A stretch of DNA of 64,000 nt from assembly GCF_031453675.1 (NCBI RefSeq), contig NZ_JAVIZX010000001.1, positions 62,001-126,000 of the forward strand. The letters are read 5' to 3'. A program made the translations under genes and the position numbers. The notes beneath the pieces were generated by a model. That model saw only the letters and a program-made list of their open reading frames with translations, was not told where the DNA came from and made no database searches. The DNA comes from Paracidovorax wautersii (GTDB lineage: Bacteria > Pseudomonadota > Gammaproteobacteria > Burkholderiales > Burkholderiaceae_C). Below, piece after piece: positions 35,041 to 43,814 of this stretch (its first letter is position 1; every line of letters begins with the position of its first letter).

Positions 35041-36417
35041 ATGACGACAGCCCCCGGCGGCCCCGGCCCGCTCACCACCCGCCTGCGCAACCTGTGGCTC
35101 GCCCCCGATCTGGCCGGCGTCGGCCAGCGGCGGGAACGCCGCATGCGCCTGCTGGCCAGCGCGGCGCTGGTGTTCATGGGCGCGGGCTGGGGCGTTTTCT
35201 TCGGACTGCAGGGTCATCAGGTCATCGCCCTGGCCGAGCTGGTGCCGGTCGCGTCCGGCCTGGGCGTGTTGTATCTCACGTTGCAAGGCCACCGCCGCAG
35301 CGCCAACCTGCTGCTGTTCGGCAGCATGGCCGTCGTGGTTGCAGGCATGGCCACGCTGTTCGATGTGCCCAGTGCCCACGTGCCACGCAGCGTGCATCTG
35401 TACCTGCTGCCCCTGGCCGTGGCTGCCTTCATGGCCTTTCGCGACGACCCGGCCTGGCTGCGCTATGGCATGGCGGCAGGCTGTCTGGCCCTGTTCGTCG
35501 CGCTGGACGCGCACCCCTGGCGGCTGGCCGAGGGCTATGACCTGCCGGGCGAACTGCGCCAGGCCGCCATCTGGGTGCAGGCCACGCTCGCCATGGCCTT
35601 GATGCTCATGCTGCTGCACATCCTGCAGACCGATGCGGCGCAGCGCTCGTGGCTGGACCGCGACCTGCAGGCCGCTCTGCGGCAAGAGCAGTTCACGCTG
35701 CACTTCCAGCCCCAGCTGGACCGCCAGGGCCGCGTGACCAGCGCGGAAGTGCTGATCCGCTGGCAGCACCCCGTGCATGGCCTGCTGCGGCCGGCGGAGT
35801 TCATCCGGCATGCGGAGCACAACGGCATGATCGTCCCGATCGGCCAGTGGGCGCTGGCGCAGACCTGCGCCACCCTGCGCGACTGGCAGACCGATCCCGA
35901 CCTGCAGCCGCTGGTGCTGGCGGTGAACGTCAGCCAGAACCAGTTCCGCCAGGCCGACTTTGCGCAGCAGGTGCGCGCGCTGGTGCAGACCCACGGCGTG
36001 AACGCCGAGCGGCTGGAACTGGAGCTGACCGAAACCCTCATCGTGCAGGACGTGGCGGACCTGCGCCGCAAGATGGACGAGCTGGTGGCTCTGGGCGTGC
36101 GCTTCGCGCTCGACGACTTCGGCACCGGCTTCTCGTCGCTCAGCCACCTGCAGCATTTCCCGCTGGCCAAGCTCAAGATCGACCGATCCTTCACCAGCCG
36201 CCTGCCGGACGACCCCGGCAGCGCGGTCATCGTGCGCAGCGTCATCGGCCTGGGCCACGGCATGCAGCTGGCCGTGGTGGCCGAGGGGCTGGAGACCGAG
36301 GCGCAGCATCGCTTCATGCTCGACCACGGCTGCGACGGCTTCCAGGGCTACTGGTTCAGCCAGCCGCTGCCGCTGGACGCCTTTGCCGCCTTCGTGCGCC
36401 AGCGCAACCGGGCCTGA
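35041..36417 (+). CDS. membrane-anchored EAL-domain phosphodiesterase
   Basis: The protein has 458 residues. The first 200 residues hold about six hydrophobic helices (LLASAALVFMGAGWGVFFGL to ATLAMALMLMLLHILQ). The EAL domain follows: FTLHFQPQLDRQGRVTSAEVLIRWQHP (EVL in place of EAL), AVNVSQNQFRQ, LELELTETLI, FALDDFGTGFSSLSHLQHFP, KIDRSF and VVAEGLETEAQ. All metal and base residues of an active c-di-GMP phosphodiesterase appear present. No GGDEF domain is attached. The membrane part may sense an unknown signal. Convergent with the response regulator gene at 36454. Confidence 0.87.
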   Translation: MTTAPGGPGPLTTRLRNLWLAPDLAGVGQRRERRMRLLASAALVFMGAGWGVFFGLQGHQVIALAELVPVASGLGVLYLTLQGHRRSANLLLFGSMAVVVAGMATLFDVPSAHVPRSVHLYLLPLAVAAFMAFRDDPAWLRYGMAAGCLALFVALDAHPWRLAEGYDLPGELRQAAIWVQATLAMALMLMLLHILQTDAAQRSWLDRDLQAALRQEQFTLHFQPQLDRQGRVTSAEVLIRWQHPVHGLLRPAEFIRHAEHNGMIVPIGQWALAQTCATLRDWQTDPDLQPLVLAVNVSQNQFRQADFAQQVRALVQTHGVNAERLELELTETLIVQDVADLRRKMDELVALGVRFALDDFGTGFSSLSHLQHFPLAKLKIDRSFTSRLPDDPGSAVIVRSVIGLGHGMQLAVVAEGLETEAQHRFMLDHGCDGFQGYWFSQPLPLDAFAAFVRQRNRA

Positions 36418-36453
36418 CCGGCCGCCCGCGCCGCGGCCCTGCCCCCGCGCTCG

Positions 36454-37548
36454 TCACCCTTCGAACTGCGGATGCGTCTGCCGGATGCGCGCCATGGCGA
36501 TGCCCGCGGCCGCCGTGCGCGTCTCCACGCCCAGCTTGACGTACACGCGTTCCAGGTGCTTCTTCACCGTGGCCGGACTGGAGCCCAGGATGTCGCCGAT
36601 GTCGCGGTTGGTCTTGCCCTTGACCAGCCAGTACAGCACCTCGGCCTCGCGTGCGGTGAGCTTGAAACCCAGGGCCATGGCCTCGATCACGGCGCCATCG
36701 GACACCTCGCGCATCACGATCAGCCAGTCGCCGCCGCCCTCGCTGTCGCCTGTCTGCTGGTGCAGGCTGAACGACAGGCGGCGCGCGCCTTGCTCCACCA
36801 CCAGCCGGGGCGGCTCGATCTGCTGGGCGGCCCATTCGGGAACGCGCGGCAGCTGGGCACGCAGCCAGTCGACGACGGGGGCCGGCGCTAGCGCGGTGAA
36901 CAGCGCGGGTGCGTCCCGCTCCTCGGACGCAGAGGTTTCACCCGCAGGCGGCGCGAAATAGTCACGCAGCAGCGTGCGCGCCAAGGCGGTCTGCCACATC
37001 AGCCGGCCATCGCTGGCGCGCACGGTGATGCTGGCGTAGCCGAAGGCGTCCAGCGCGTTGCGGGCCTGGCCGGCCTGGCGCATTTCCTGCCGCGCACGGC
37101 GCGCGCCCTGCAGGTGCACGTTCATGCGCGCCAGCACCTCGCGCGGCTTGATGGGCTTGGTGACATAGTCCACGCCGCCGGCCGCCAGGGCGGCCTCCAG
37201 GTGCTCGGTCTCGGTCAGGCCCGTCATGAAGATGATGGGAATGTGCGCCGTGGCGGGCGTGGCCTTGAGCCGGCGCGCCACTTCGAAGCCGTCCATGCCG
37301 GGCATCATCGCGTCCAGCAGCACCACGTCGGGCAAGGCCTGGGCGGCGCGGGCCAGCGCCGTTTCGCCGCTGGTCGCCACCAGCACGGTATAGCCCGATT
37401 CATCGAGCGCATCGTGCAGCACGGCCAGGTTGTCGGGCACATCGTCCACGATCAGCACCACGTCGGTGCCCGCACGGTCGATGGCCGGCGTGGCCGCATC
37501 GGAGGGGGAAGTCGTCGTCATAGAAGCCTGCATGGCGGCGGAAAGCAT
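36454..37548 (-). CDS. response regulator: receiver plus LuxR-type DNA-binding domain
   Basis: The protein is about 364 residues. The receiver has VVLIVDDVPDNLAVL (acidic pocket), PDVVLLDAMMPGMDGFE (phosphorylated Asp) and YVTKPIKPRE (Lys). A middle PAS-like segment follows, then FKLTAREAEVLYWLVKGKTNRDIGDILGSSPATVKKHLERVYVKLG, a GerE/LuxR helix-turn-helix. It starts about 10 bp after the stop of the NCS1-permease hybrid kinase and is surely its partner. Several in-frame ATGs exist (37596, 37548, 37533, 37521), none with a clear ribosome site, so the exact start is uncertain. The likely target, by position, is the urease operon divergent from the kinase. Confidence 0.85.
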   Translation of the reverse strand: MLSAAMQASMTTTSPSDAATPAIDRAGTDVVLIVDDVPDNLAVLHDALDESGYTVLVATSGETALARAAQALPDVVLLDAMMPGMDGFEVARRLKATPATAHIPIIFMTGLTETEHLEAALAAGGVDYVTKPIKPREVLARMNVHLQGARRARQEMRQAGQARNALDAFGYASITVRASDGRLMWQTALARTLLRDYFAPPAGETSASEERDAPALFTALAPAPVVDWLRAQLPRVPEWAAQQIEPPRLVVEQGARRLSFSLHQQTGDSEGGGDWLIVMREVSDGAVIEAMALGFKLTAREAEVLYWLVKGKTNRDIGDILGSSPATVKKHLERVYVKLGVETRTAAAGIAMARIRQTHPQFEG

Positions 37549-37558
37549 CGGGAGCGGA

Positions 37559-40500
37559 TCAATCGGTGGCGGGTTGAGCGGGCGCGCCGGCGGCAAAAGG
37601 AGCGGGTTCCACCGCCGCGCCGCCGGGCAGCCGCGCGGCCATCGCTTCGAACTGGAACCGCTGCGCCAGCGCGCGCATCTCAGCCACCCAGGCGGCGCAG
37701 GCGGGCTGCGCGGCCTCGATGGCGGCCAGCTGCTGCAGCACGCCGCGGTAATAGCCCAGTGCTACCGCCTCCGCCAGCGGCCCCAGCGTGGCGGGGTCGG
37801 GTGGCTCGGCGTCGGGGGCATTCGCGCCGCTGCCGGGGCCTGCGGCCAGCGGTGCGGCCGCGGTGTCGGCGGACGTTGGCGCCGGTGCATCGGTCCATTG
37901 CAGCGCCAGGCGGCGCTCCAGCCAGTCGAGCAGCTCGCTGTGGCGCACCGGCTTGACGATGAAGTCCTCGGGGCGGATGCCCACGTCGTTCTCCAGACCC
38001 TTGTCGAACGCGTTGGCCGAGACGACAGCGACGTGGATGGAGGAGCCATGCCCCTGCCCGCGCCCCGCCGCCGAGCCGCTGCCAGGCGTGACAGCCCCCT
38101 CGGAGGGCAGCGAGGACACGCCAGAGCTGAGCGTTAGGGCATGCATTCTGCGGAGGGTTTCCCAGCCGTCGATGCCCGGCATGGCCAGGTCCATGAAGAC
38201 GACGTCGGGCCGGTAGCCGGCGGCCAGCAGATCCAGCGCATCGTGGCCGCTGGCGGCCGTGCGCAGCACGAAGCCCAGCGGCGCGAGCAGCTGCACCAGC
38301 AGCTCACGGTCGGCCTCCTCGTTGTCCACCACCAGGATCTGGCGGCGCGGGCCCAGATACCCCCGGCGAGTGCGGCGCGCCTGCACCGCAGGCAGGTCGG
38401 CGCCGAGCGATCCGGGGTGCACCTCGGGCAGAAAGAGCCGGATGCGGAACAGCGCCCCGGCGCCCGGCGTGCTGGTCACCGTCATCTCGCCGCCCATCAG
38501 TTCGGTGAGCATCTTGGCGATCGTCAGCCCCAGCCCGGCGCCGGGCGCCACGCCCTGGTGGGTGGCGGCGCCGCGGGCGAAGGGCTCGAAGATGCTGGCG
38601 CGCTCGGCTTCGGTCAGGCCGGGGCCGCTGTCCTCGATCTCGATCAGGGCTAGCTCCCGCGCATGGCGCACGCCCAGGCGCACGTGACCGGTGCTGGTGA
38701 ACTTGATGGCGTTGCCGATCAGGTTGATGAGGATCTGGCGCACGCGCTTGTCGTCGCCGCGCACCCACTCGGGCAAGGGGCCCTGCGGGTCGAAGCGGAA
38801 CTGCAGCCCCTTGGCCCGCGCCTGCGGCTCGAACATGTCGCACATCTCGTGCATGCAGTCGGCAAAGCGCAGGGGCTTGACCTGCAGCGTGAGCTTGCCG
38901 CTTTCGATGCGGGCGATGTCCAGCGTGCCTTCGATGAGCGACAGCAGGTGCTCGCCCCCGCGCCGGATCACGCTCACCGCCTGCTGGCGGTGCGGCGGCA
39001 CGGCGGCGTCCTCGCCCATGAGTTGCGCGTAACCCAGGATGCTGTTGAGCGGCGTGCGCAGCTCGTGGCTGATGGCGCTGATGTAGCGGCTCTTGGCCTG
39101 GTTGGCCTGGTCCGCCTGGGCGCGGGCGCGCTCGGCCTCTTCGCGCGCTTCTTCCGCCACGCCGCGCGCGTGCTCTGCCACGCGGCGCGCGTCCTGCAGG
39201 GCCTCGTCGGTCCGGCGGTGCAGGGTGATCTCGCGCTGCAGCAAATGCGTCTGGCGGTTGGATTCCTCCTGCGCGACCTTGCGGCTCTTGTGGGCCAGCA
39301 CCAGCCACCAGGCGACGATGCCCGAGATGACCAGCAGCGCCAGGTAGGCCTTGAGCAGCCCCGACCGCAGCGCGCCCTGGGTGCTGACGGGCCAGGGGGC
39401 CATCGGCACGTCGGCCAGCGGCGCCGCGGCGGTGCCGGGCGCCCCGGGCGCCAGCGTCTGCAGCTCCTGGTGGTAGAAGAGGCCGAACACGGCAGCCAGC
39501 AGCGGCGCAATGACCAGCATGATGAGCAGGAAGTGCCCGAGCCCCGTGTCGAGCAGGCGCCACGCCCGGCGCGGCAGCACCCAGCGCAGCGCCGCGCTCC
39601 ACTGCACGGCCAGGTGCGCGTGGGGTTTGCACATGTCGCCGCAGCGCGCATCCAGCGTGCAGCACAGCGAGCAGATGGCGCCGCGATAGGCCGGGCAATG
39701 GGCCATGTCGGGGGATTCGTACTCCCGCTCGCACACCACGCAGCGCTGCAGCGCGAGCAAGTCGCCGGGACCGCCCTGTATACAGCCGCTACAGCCTGCC
39801 ACGCCATCCCTGCACTGTGGCATCGCGCCCTGCGCCCTGTCACTGGCACCCTCCAGGCCAGCGCCCCCGCGCAAGGGCCGCCCCGCCGCGCTGGGGGCGT
39901 CCCCATCCCGCGCAGCGAGAGAGGGGGAAGCGGCGCAGCCGCACAGGGGGAGATCGCCATGTCGCGCCAGGTAGTACCGGCCGCCCGTGGCCCAGGCGAT
40001 CAGCGGCGCGGCCACGAAGGCCGTCACCATGGCGATGACGGCGGAGAACGCCTGCGCCAGCGGCCCGAACAGCCCCAGGTGCGCGCCGATGGACACGCAC
40101 GACGCCAGCGCCATGGCGCCCACGCCCACCGGATTGATGTCGTACAGGTGCGCCCGCTTGAACTCGATGCCCCGGGGCGACAGGCCCAGCGGCTTGTTGA
40201 CCACTAGGTCGGCCACCACGGCCATCATCCAGGCGATGGCGATGTTGGAGTACAGCCCCAGCACCTGGCCCAGCGCCTTGAAGACGTTCATCTCCATCAG
40301 CATGAAGGCGATGAGCGTGTTGAACACCACCCACACCACGCGCCCCGGGTGGCTGTGCGTGAGGCGCGAGAAGAAATTGCTCCACGCCAGCGAGCCGGCA
40401 TAGGCGTTGGTCACGTTGATCTTGATCTGCGAGACCACCACGAACAGCGCCGTGGCCGCCACCGCCCAGCCGTAGTGCGGAAAGACGTATTCGTACGCCG

Positions 40501-41497
40501 CCAGGTACATCTGGTTGGGGTCCACCGCCCGCTCCACCGGCACCATGTGGGTGATCGCCAGGTAGGCCAGCAGCGCGCCGCCCAGCATCTTGACCACGCC
40601 CAGCACCACCCAGCCCGGCCCGCCGACGAGCACGCCCAGCCACCAGCGGCCGCGCCGCGCCCGGGTGTGCGCCGGCATGAAGCGCAGGTAGTCGGCCTGC
40701 TCCCCCATCTGGGTGATGAGGGCAATGCCGACGGTGAGCGCCGCACCAAACAGGGGCAGACTGAAGGTGGCCGCAGCGCCCGACTCACCGCCATAGTGCA
40801 CAACGCCCGCAAACGCACCAGGATCGCGCACCAGCACGAAGGCGAAGGGCACCACCAGCATCACCAGCCACAGCGGCTGGGTCCACATCTGCAGCCGGCT
40901 GATGGCCGACACGCCGTGCGTCACCAACGGAATCACCACCAGCGCGCAGATCAGATAGCCCCAGCGCGGCGGAATGTCCAGCGCCAGCTCCAGCGCGTAG
41001 GCCATCACGGCCGCCTCCAGCGCGAAGAAGATGAAGGTGAAGGTGGCGTAGATCAGCGAGGTGATGGTCGAGCCGATGTAGCCGAATCCCGCCCCCCGCG
41101 TGAGCAGATCCATGTCCACGCCGTGGCGGGCGGCGTACACGCTGATGGGCCAGCCCGCCAGGAAGATGATGAGCCCCGTCACCACGATGGCCCAGAAGGC
41201 GTTGAGAAACCCGTACTGCACCAGCAGCGTGGCGCCCACGGCCTCCAGCACCAGGAAGGACGCGGCGCCGAACGCCGTGTTGGCCACCCGCCACTCGGAC
41301 CAGCGACGAAAACGCTGCGGCGTGAAGCGCAGGGCGTAGTCCTCCATGGTCTCGGTGGCCACCCAGCTGTTGTAGTCGCGGCGCACCTTGACGACCTGCT
41401 GCGGCACGGCGTCGAGCGGCCGGGCTCCGCTGTCCGCGACGAGCGGCGGCGGCGAGACCGGCGGGACAAAAGGGGGGGAGGGGTCGGGATGGCTCAT
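37559..41497 (-). CDS. NCS1-type permease fused to hybrid histidine kinase
   Basis: The protein has 1312 residues. Residues about 30-510 form a 12-helix NCS1 nucleobase/hydantoin-type permease (NSWVATETMEDYALRFTPQR; THGVSAISRLQMWTQPLW; LITQMGEQADYLRFMP; QIKINVTNAYAGSLAWSNFF). Residues 513-546 come from a dispersed DNA repeat read in frame. Residues about 583-622 hold nine Cys (CVVCERE, HCPAY, CSLCCTLDARC, CKPH), a possible metal site. Two helices, a coiled coil and a HisKA domain follow (His811 in ISHELRTPLNS), then HATPase and a receiver with Asp1103, and a helical C-terminus. It probably senses a transported purine or pyrimidine breakdown product and signals to the adjacent regulator. Divergent from urease. 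Confidence 0.87.
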   Translation of the reverse strand: MSHPDPSPPFVPPVSPPPLVADSGARPLDAVPQQVVKVRRDYNSWVATETMEDYALRFTPQRFRRWSEWRVANTAFGAASFLVLEAVGATLLVQYGFLNAFWAIVVTGLIIFLAGWPISVYAARHGVDMDLLTRGAGFGYIGSTITSLIYATFTFIFFALEAAVMAYALELALDIPPRWGYLICALVVIPLVTHGVSAISRLQMWTQPLWLVMLVVPFAFVLVRDPGAFAGVVHYGGESGAAATFSLPLFGAALTVGIALITQMGEQADYLRFMPAHTRARRGRWWLGVLVGGPGWVVLGVVKMLGGALLAYLAITHMVPVERAVDPNQMYLAAYEYVFPHYGWAVAATALFVVVSQIKINVTNAYAGSLAWSNFFSRLTHSHPGRVVWVVFNTLIAFMLMEMNVFKALGQVLGLYSNIAIAWMMAVVADLVVNKPLGLSPRGIEFKRAHLYDINPVGVGAMALASCVSIGAHLGLFGPLAQAFSAVIAMVTAFVAAPLIAWATGGRYYLARHGDLPLCGCAASPSLAARDGDAPSAAGRPLRGGAGLEGASDRAQGAMPQCRDGVAGCSGCIQGGPGDLLALQRCVVCEREYESPDMAHCPAYRGAICSLCCTLDARCGDMCKPHAHLAVQWSAALRWVLPRRAWRLLDTGLGHFLLIMLVIAPLLAAVFGLFYHQELQTLAPGAPGTAAAPLADVPMAPWPVSTQGALRSGLLKAYLALLVISGIVAWWLVLAHKSRKVAQEESNRQTHLLQREITLHRRTDEALQDARRVAEHARGVAEEAREEAERARAQADQANQAKSRYISAISHELRTPLNSILGYAQLMGEDAAVPPHRQQAVSVIRRGGEHLLSLIEGTLDIARIESGKLTLQVKPLRFADCMHEMCDMFEPQARAKGLQFRFDPQGPLPEWVRGDDKRVRQILINLIGNAIKFTSTGHVRLGVRHARELALIEIEDSGPGLTEAERASIFEPFARGAATHQGVAPGAGLGLTIAKMLTELMGGEMTVTSTPGAGALFRIRLFLPEVHPGSLGADLPAVQARRTRRGYLGPRRQILVVDNEEADRELLVQLLAPLGFVLRTAASGHDALDLLAAGYRPDVVFMDLAMPGIDGWETLRRMHALTLSSGVSSLPSEGAVTPGSGSAAGRGQGHGSSIHVAVVSANAFDKGLENDVGIRPEDFIVKPVRHSELLDWLERRLALQWTDAPAPTSADTAAAPLAAGPGSGANAPDAEPPDPATLGPLAEAVALGYYRGVLQQLAAIEAAQPACAAWVAEMRALAQRFQFEAMAARLPGGAAVEPAPFAAGAPAQPATD
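39863..39951. repeat. dispersed palindromic repeat, family A, inside the hybrid kinase gene
   Basis: The same block series as at 8634-8729 occurs here: CGCAAGGGCCGCCCCGC, GCGCTGGGGGCGTCCCCA, CGCGCAGCGAGAGAG, GGGGAAGCGGCGCAGCCG and CACAGGGGGA. It is read through in frame by the kinase gene and supplies residues 513-546, between the permease and the Cys cluster. Confidence 0.7.
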
Positions 41498-41570
41498 GGC
41501 GGCCCAGCCGCCGGGTGCAGGTTCCATGCCACCCGCCCGTCGCCAACGGGCGGGCGGGACGCTTCTTTTT

Positions 41571-41654
41571 TGATAGCTGGCTGCGCTTGATTGATGGCGC
41601 TTCCATGGCAATTGATGCCCATAACCCAATGAATTCAAGCGCATACAGCTATCA
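41571..41654. repeat. large inverted repeat, family B-like, upstream of ureA
   Basis: Arms 41571-41590 and 41635-41654 pair almost completely (TGATAGCTG-GC-TGCGCTTGA against TCAAGCGCA-TA-CAGCTATCA), with a 44-bp middle. The AT-rich arms with AGC/GCGCTT blocks resemble the copies at 12570 and 6430. It lies between the kinase start and the urease sigma-54 promoter, where related genomes might carry ureD. Confidence 0.65.
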
Positions 41655-41712
41655 ATTCAATAGTGCCCGAGCGGCGACCCGGCCCCACGCCTGCGCCGAT
41701 CGGCGTATAGCC

Positions 41713-41727
41713 GGGCACGGTGCTTGC
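41713..41727 (+). promoter_or_regulatory. sigma-54 promoter of the urease operon
   Basis: GGGCACGGTGCTTGC fits the -24/-12 consensus TGGCACG-N4-TTGC at every fixed base except the first. It predicts transcription starting near 41739, about 55 bp before the ureA start. Nitrogen (NtrC) control of urease through sigma-54 is well established in other bacteria; its operation here is inferred. Confidence 0.68.
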
Positions 41728-41794
41728 TGCTTACGATGCGCCTCAGGGCAACGAACGCCTCAGATTTCTTCCCTTTGCCCTACCCGCCCTCGCC

Positions 41795-42097
<303 letters not shown>

Positions 42098-42152
42098 TGC
42101 GCGGCCCCGTCCGCCCCCACCCCGTACGCCTTTCCTGATTGGATTCTTCGCC

Positions 42153-42752
42153 ATGAACAAAGAAGTCAAAGCCTCCCTGGCCACCGCCGCCCTGCTGCTC
42201 GTCCCCGCGCTCGCCATCGCCCACCCCGGCCACGGCGCCGAGGGCCTGGCGCATGGCGAGGCCGGATTCATCGACGGCCTGGTCCACCCCTTCACCGGCC
42301 TGGACCACCTGGCCGCCATGCTGGCCGTGGGCGTGTGGAGCGCGCTGGCCGTGCGCCCGGTCTGGCTGGCACCCGCCGCCTTCGTGGCGCTGCTGGTGGC
42401 CGGCGCGGCCGCGGGCTTCCTGGGTGTGGTGGTGCCGGCCGTGGAGCCGATGATCGCCGCCTCGCTGCTGGTGCTGGGCCTGCTGGTGGCCTGGCAGCGC
42501 AAGATGCCCATGGCGCTGGCCGCCGGCCTGACCGGTGCCTTCGCCTTCTTCCACGGCGCCGCGCACGGCATGGAGCTGGCCGGCAGCACGCAATGGCTGG
42601 CCCTGGCCGGCATGGTCGTCGCCACGGCCACGCTGCATGCAGCCGGCATCGCCCTCGGCCACCTGGTCATGGCGCGCCACCGCTGGCTGTCGCTGGCGGC
42701 CGGCGCCTCCACCGCGCTGCTGGGTGCCACCCTGCTCGTGCGCATGGCCTGA
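42153..42752 (+). CDS. ureJ: HupE/UreJ family membrane protein
   Basis: The protein has 199 residues. A signal-like first helix ends at [40 protein letters not shown], the conserved HupE/UreJ metal-binding loop ([13 protein letters not shown]). Further helices follow, including [17 protein letters not shown] with another His pair. These proteins import nickel or cobalt and are commonly encoded with urease or hydrogenase, so this one probably supplies nickel. It lies between ureA and ureB. Confidence 0.9.
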   Translation: MNKEVKASLATAALLLVPALAIAHPGHGAEGLAHGEAGFIDGLVHPFTGLDHLAAMLAVGVWSALAVRPVWLAPAAFVALLVAGAAAGFLGVVVPAVEPMIAASLLVLGLLVAWQRKMPMALAAGLTGAFAFFHGAAHGMELAGSTQWLALAGMVVATATLHAAGIALGHLVMARHRWLSLAAGASTALLGATLLVRMA

Positions 42753-42777
42753 CCGCCACCACGAAAAGGCCCTGGCG

Positions 42778-43095
42778 ATGATTCCCGGAGAACTCCTCAT
42801 CGACGACGGCGAGCACGCGCTCAACACCGGCCGCCGCACGCTCACGCTGGTGGTGCGCAACACGGCCGACCGGCCCATCCAGGTCGGCTCGCACTACCAC
42901 TTTGCCGAGACCAACGGCGCGCTGGGCTTCGACCGCGACGCCGCGCGCGGCATGCGCCTGAACATCGCCAGCGGCACGGCCGTGCGTTTCGAACCCGGAC
43001 AGCAGCGCACCGTGGAGCTGGTCGACTACGCCGGCGACCGCACGGTGCACGGCTTTCGCGGACTGGTGCAGGGCCCGCTGGACTCCGCCGCATGA
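42778..43095 (+). CDS. ureB: urease subunit beta
   Basis: The protein has 105 residues. The start [26 protein letters not shown], then [47 protein letters not shown] and [17 protein letters not shown] are the family hallmarks. It is a structural subunit of urease. The start at 42778 was chosen because UreB invariably begins M-I/x-P-G-E. It overlaps the LysE-type gene by 4 bp. Confidence 0.96.
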   Translation: MIPGELLIDDGEHALNTGRRTLTLVVRNTADRPIQVGSHYHFAETNGALGFDRDAARGMRLNIASGTAVRFEPGQQRTVELVDYAGDRTVHGFRGLVQGPLDSAA

Positions 43096-43766
43096 CGGCC
43101 CTGTTCGCCGCCGCCTTCGTGCTCGGCCTGGTGTTCAACGCCGCCCCCGGCGCGGTGTTCGCCGAGACGGTGCGCCAGGGCGTGCGCGGCGGCTTCCGCC
43201 CGGCGCTGGCCGTGCAGGTCGGCTCGCTCGTCGGCGACGCCACCTGGGCCGTGCTGGGGCTGGCCGGCATCGGCATGGCCATGCAGGTGGATGCGCTGCG
43301 CTGGCCCGTGGGCCTGGCGGGCGCGGCCTACCTCGTCTGGCTGTCGTGGGACAGCTGGCGCGCCGCGCGGGTCGAATACTCGCTGGAGGCCACGCCCGCC
43401 CGGGCCGGCCGCCAGGCGCTGCGCAGCGGCATGGTGCTGTCGCTGACCAATCCACAGAACCTCGCCTACTGGGCTGCCATGGGCAGCGCGCTCGGCGCCG
43501 TCGGCGTCACCCAGCCCACGGCCGGTGACTACGGCGTCTTTTTCGCCGGCTTCATGGCCTCCTCCATCCTGTGGTGCTTCGTCTGCGCCGCGGTGGTCGA
43601 CCGGCTCTTTCGCCGTGCCGGCGCCCGCTGGGCGCGCTTCACCTACCGCCTGTGCGCCGCCCTGCTGCTGGCCCTGGCGCTGGGCACCCTGCGCGACCTG
43701 CTGCACGGCACGCCGGCCGGCCCCGGCCGCGCCCCGGCGGCCCTGCACGGCCAGCCCCTGAACTGA
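43092..43766 (+). CDS. LysE family transporter within the urease operon
   Basis: The protein has 224 residues with five or six hydrophobic helices. The start [31 protein letters not shown] is the LysE/RhtB signature (x-P-G-P/A...G...G). [21 protein letters not shown] is the conserved NPxxxxYW-type motif in the fourth helix. LysE proteins export amino acids or related small solutes. Its ATG overlaps the ureB stop, so it is translated with urease. It could handle ammonium-derived or urea-related compounds, but no substrate can be assigned. Confidence 0.88.
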   Translation: MTALFAAAFVLGLVFNAAPGAVFAETVRQGVRGGFRPALAVQVGSLVGDATWAVLGLAGIGMAMQVDALRWPVGLAGAAYLVWLSWDSWRAARVEYSLEATPARAGRQALRSGMVLSLTNPQNLAYWAAMGSALGAVGVTQPTAGDYGVFFAGFMASSILWCFVCAAVVDRLFRRAGARWARFTYRLCAALLLALALGTLRDLLHGTPAGPGRAPAALHGQPLN

Positions 43767-43814
43767 CCTGACCCCGAACCCGAGCCCACCCGGCACGCCT
43801 TCCCTCCACTGACC

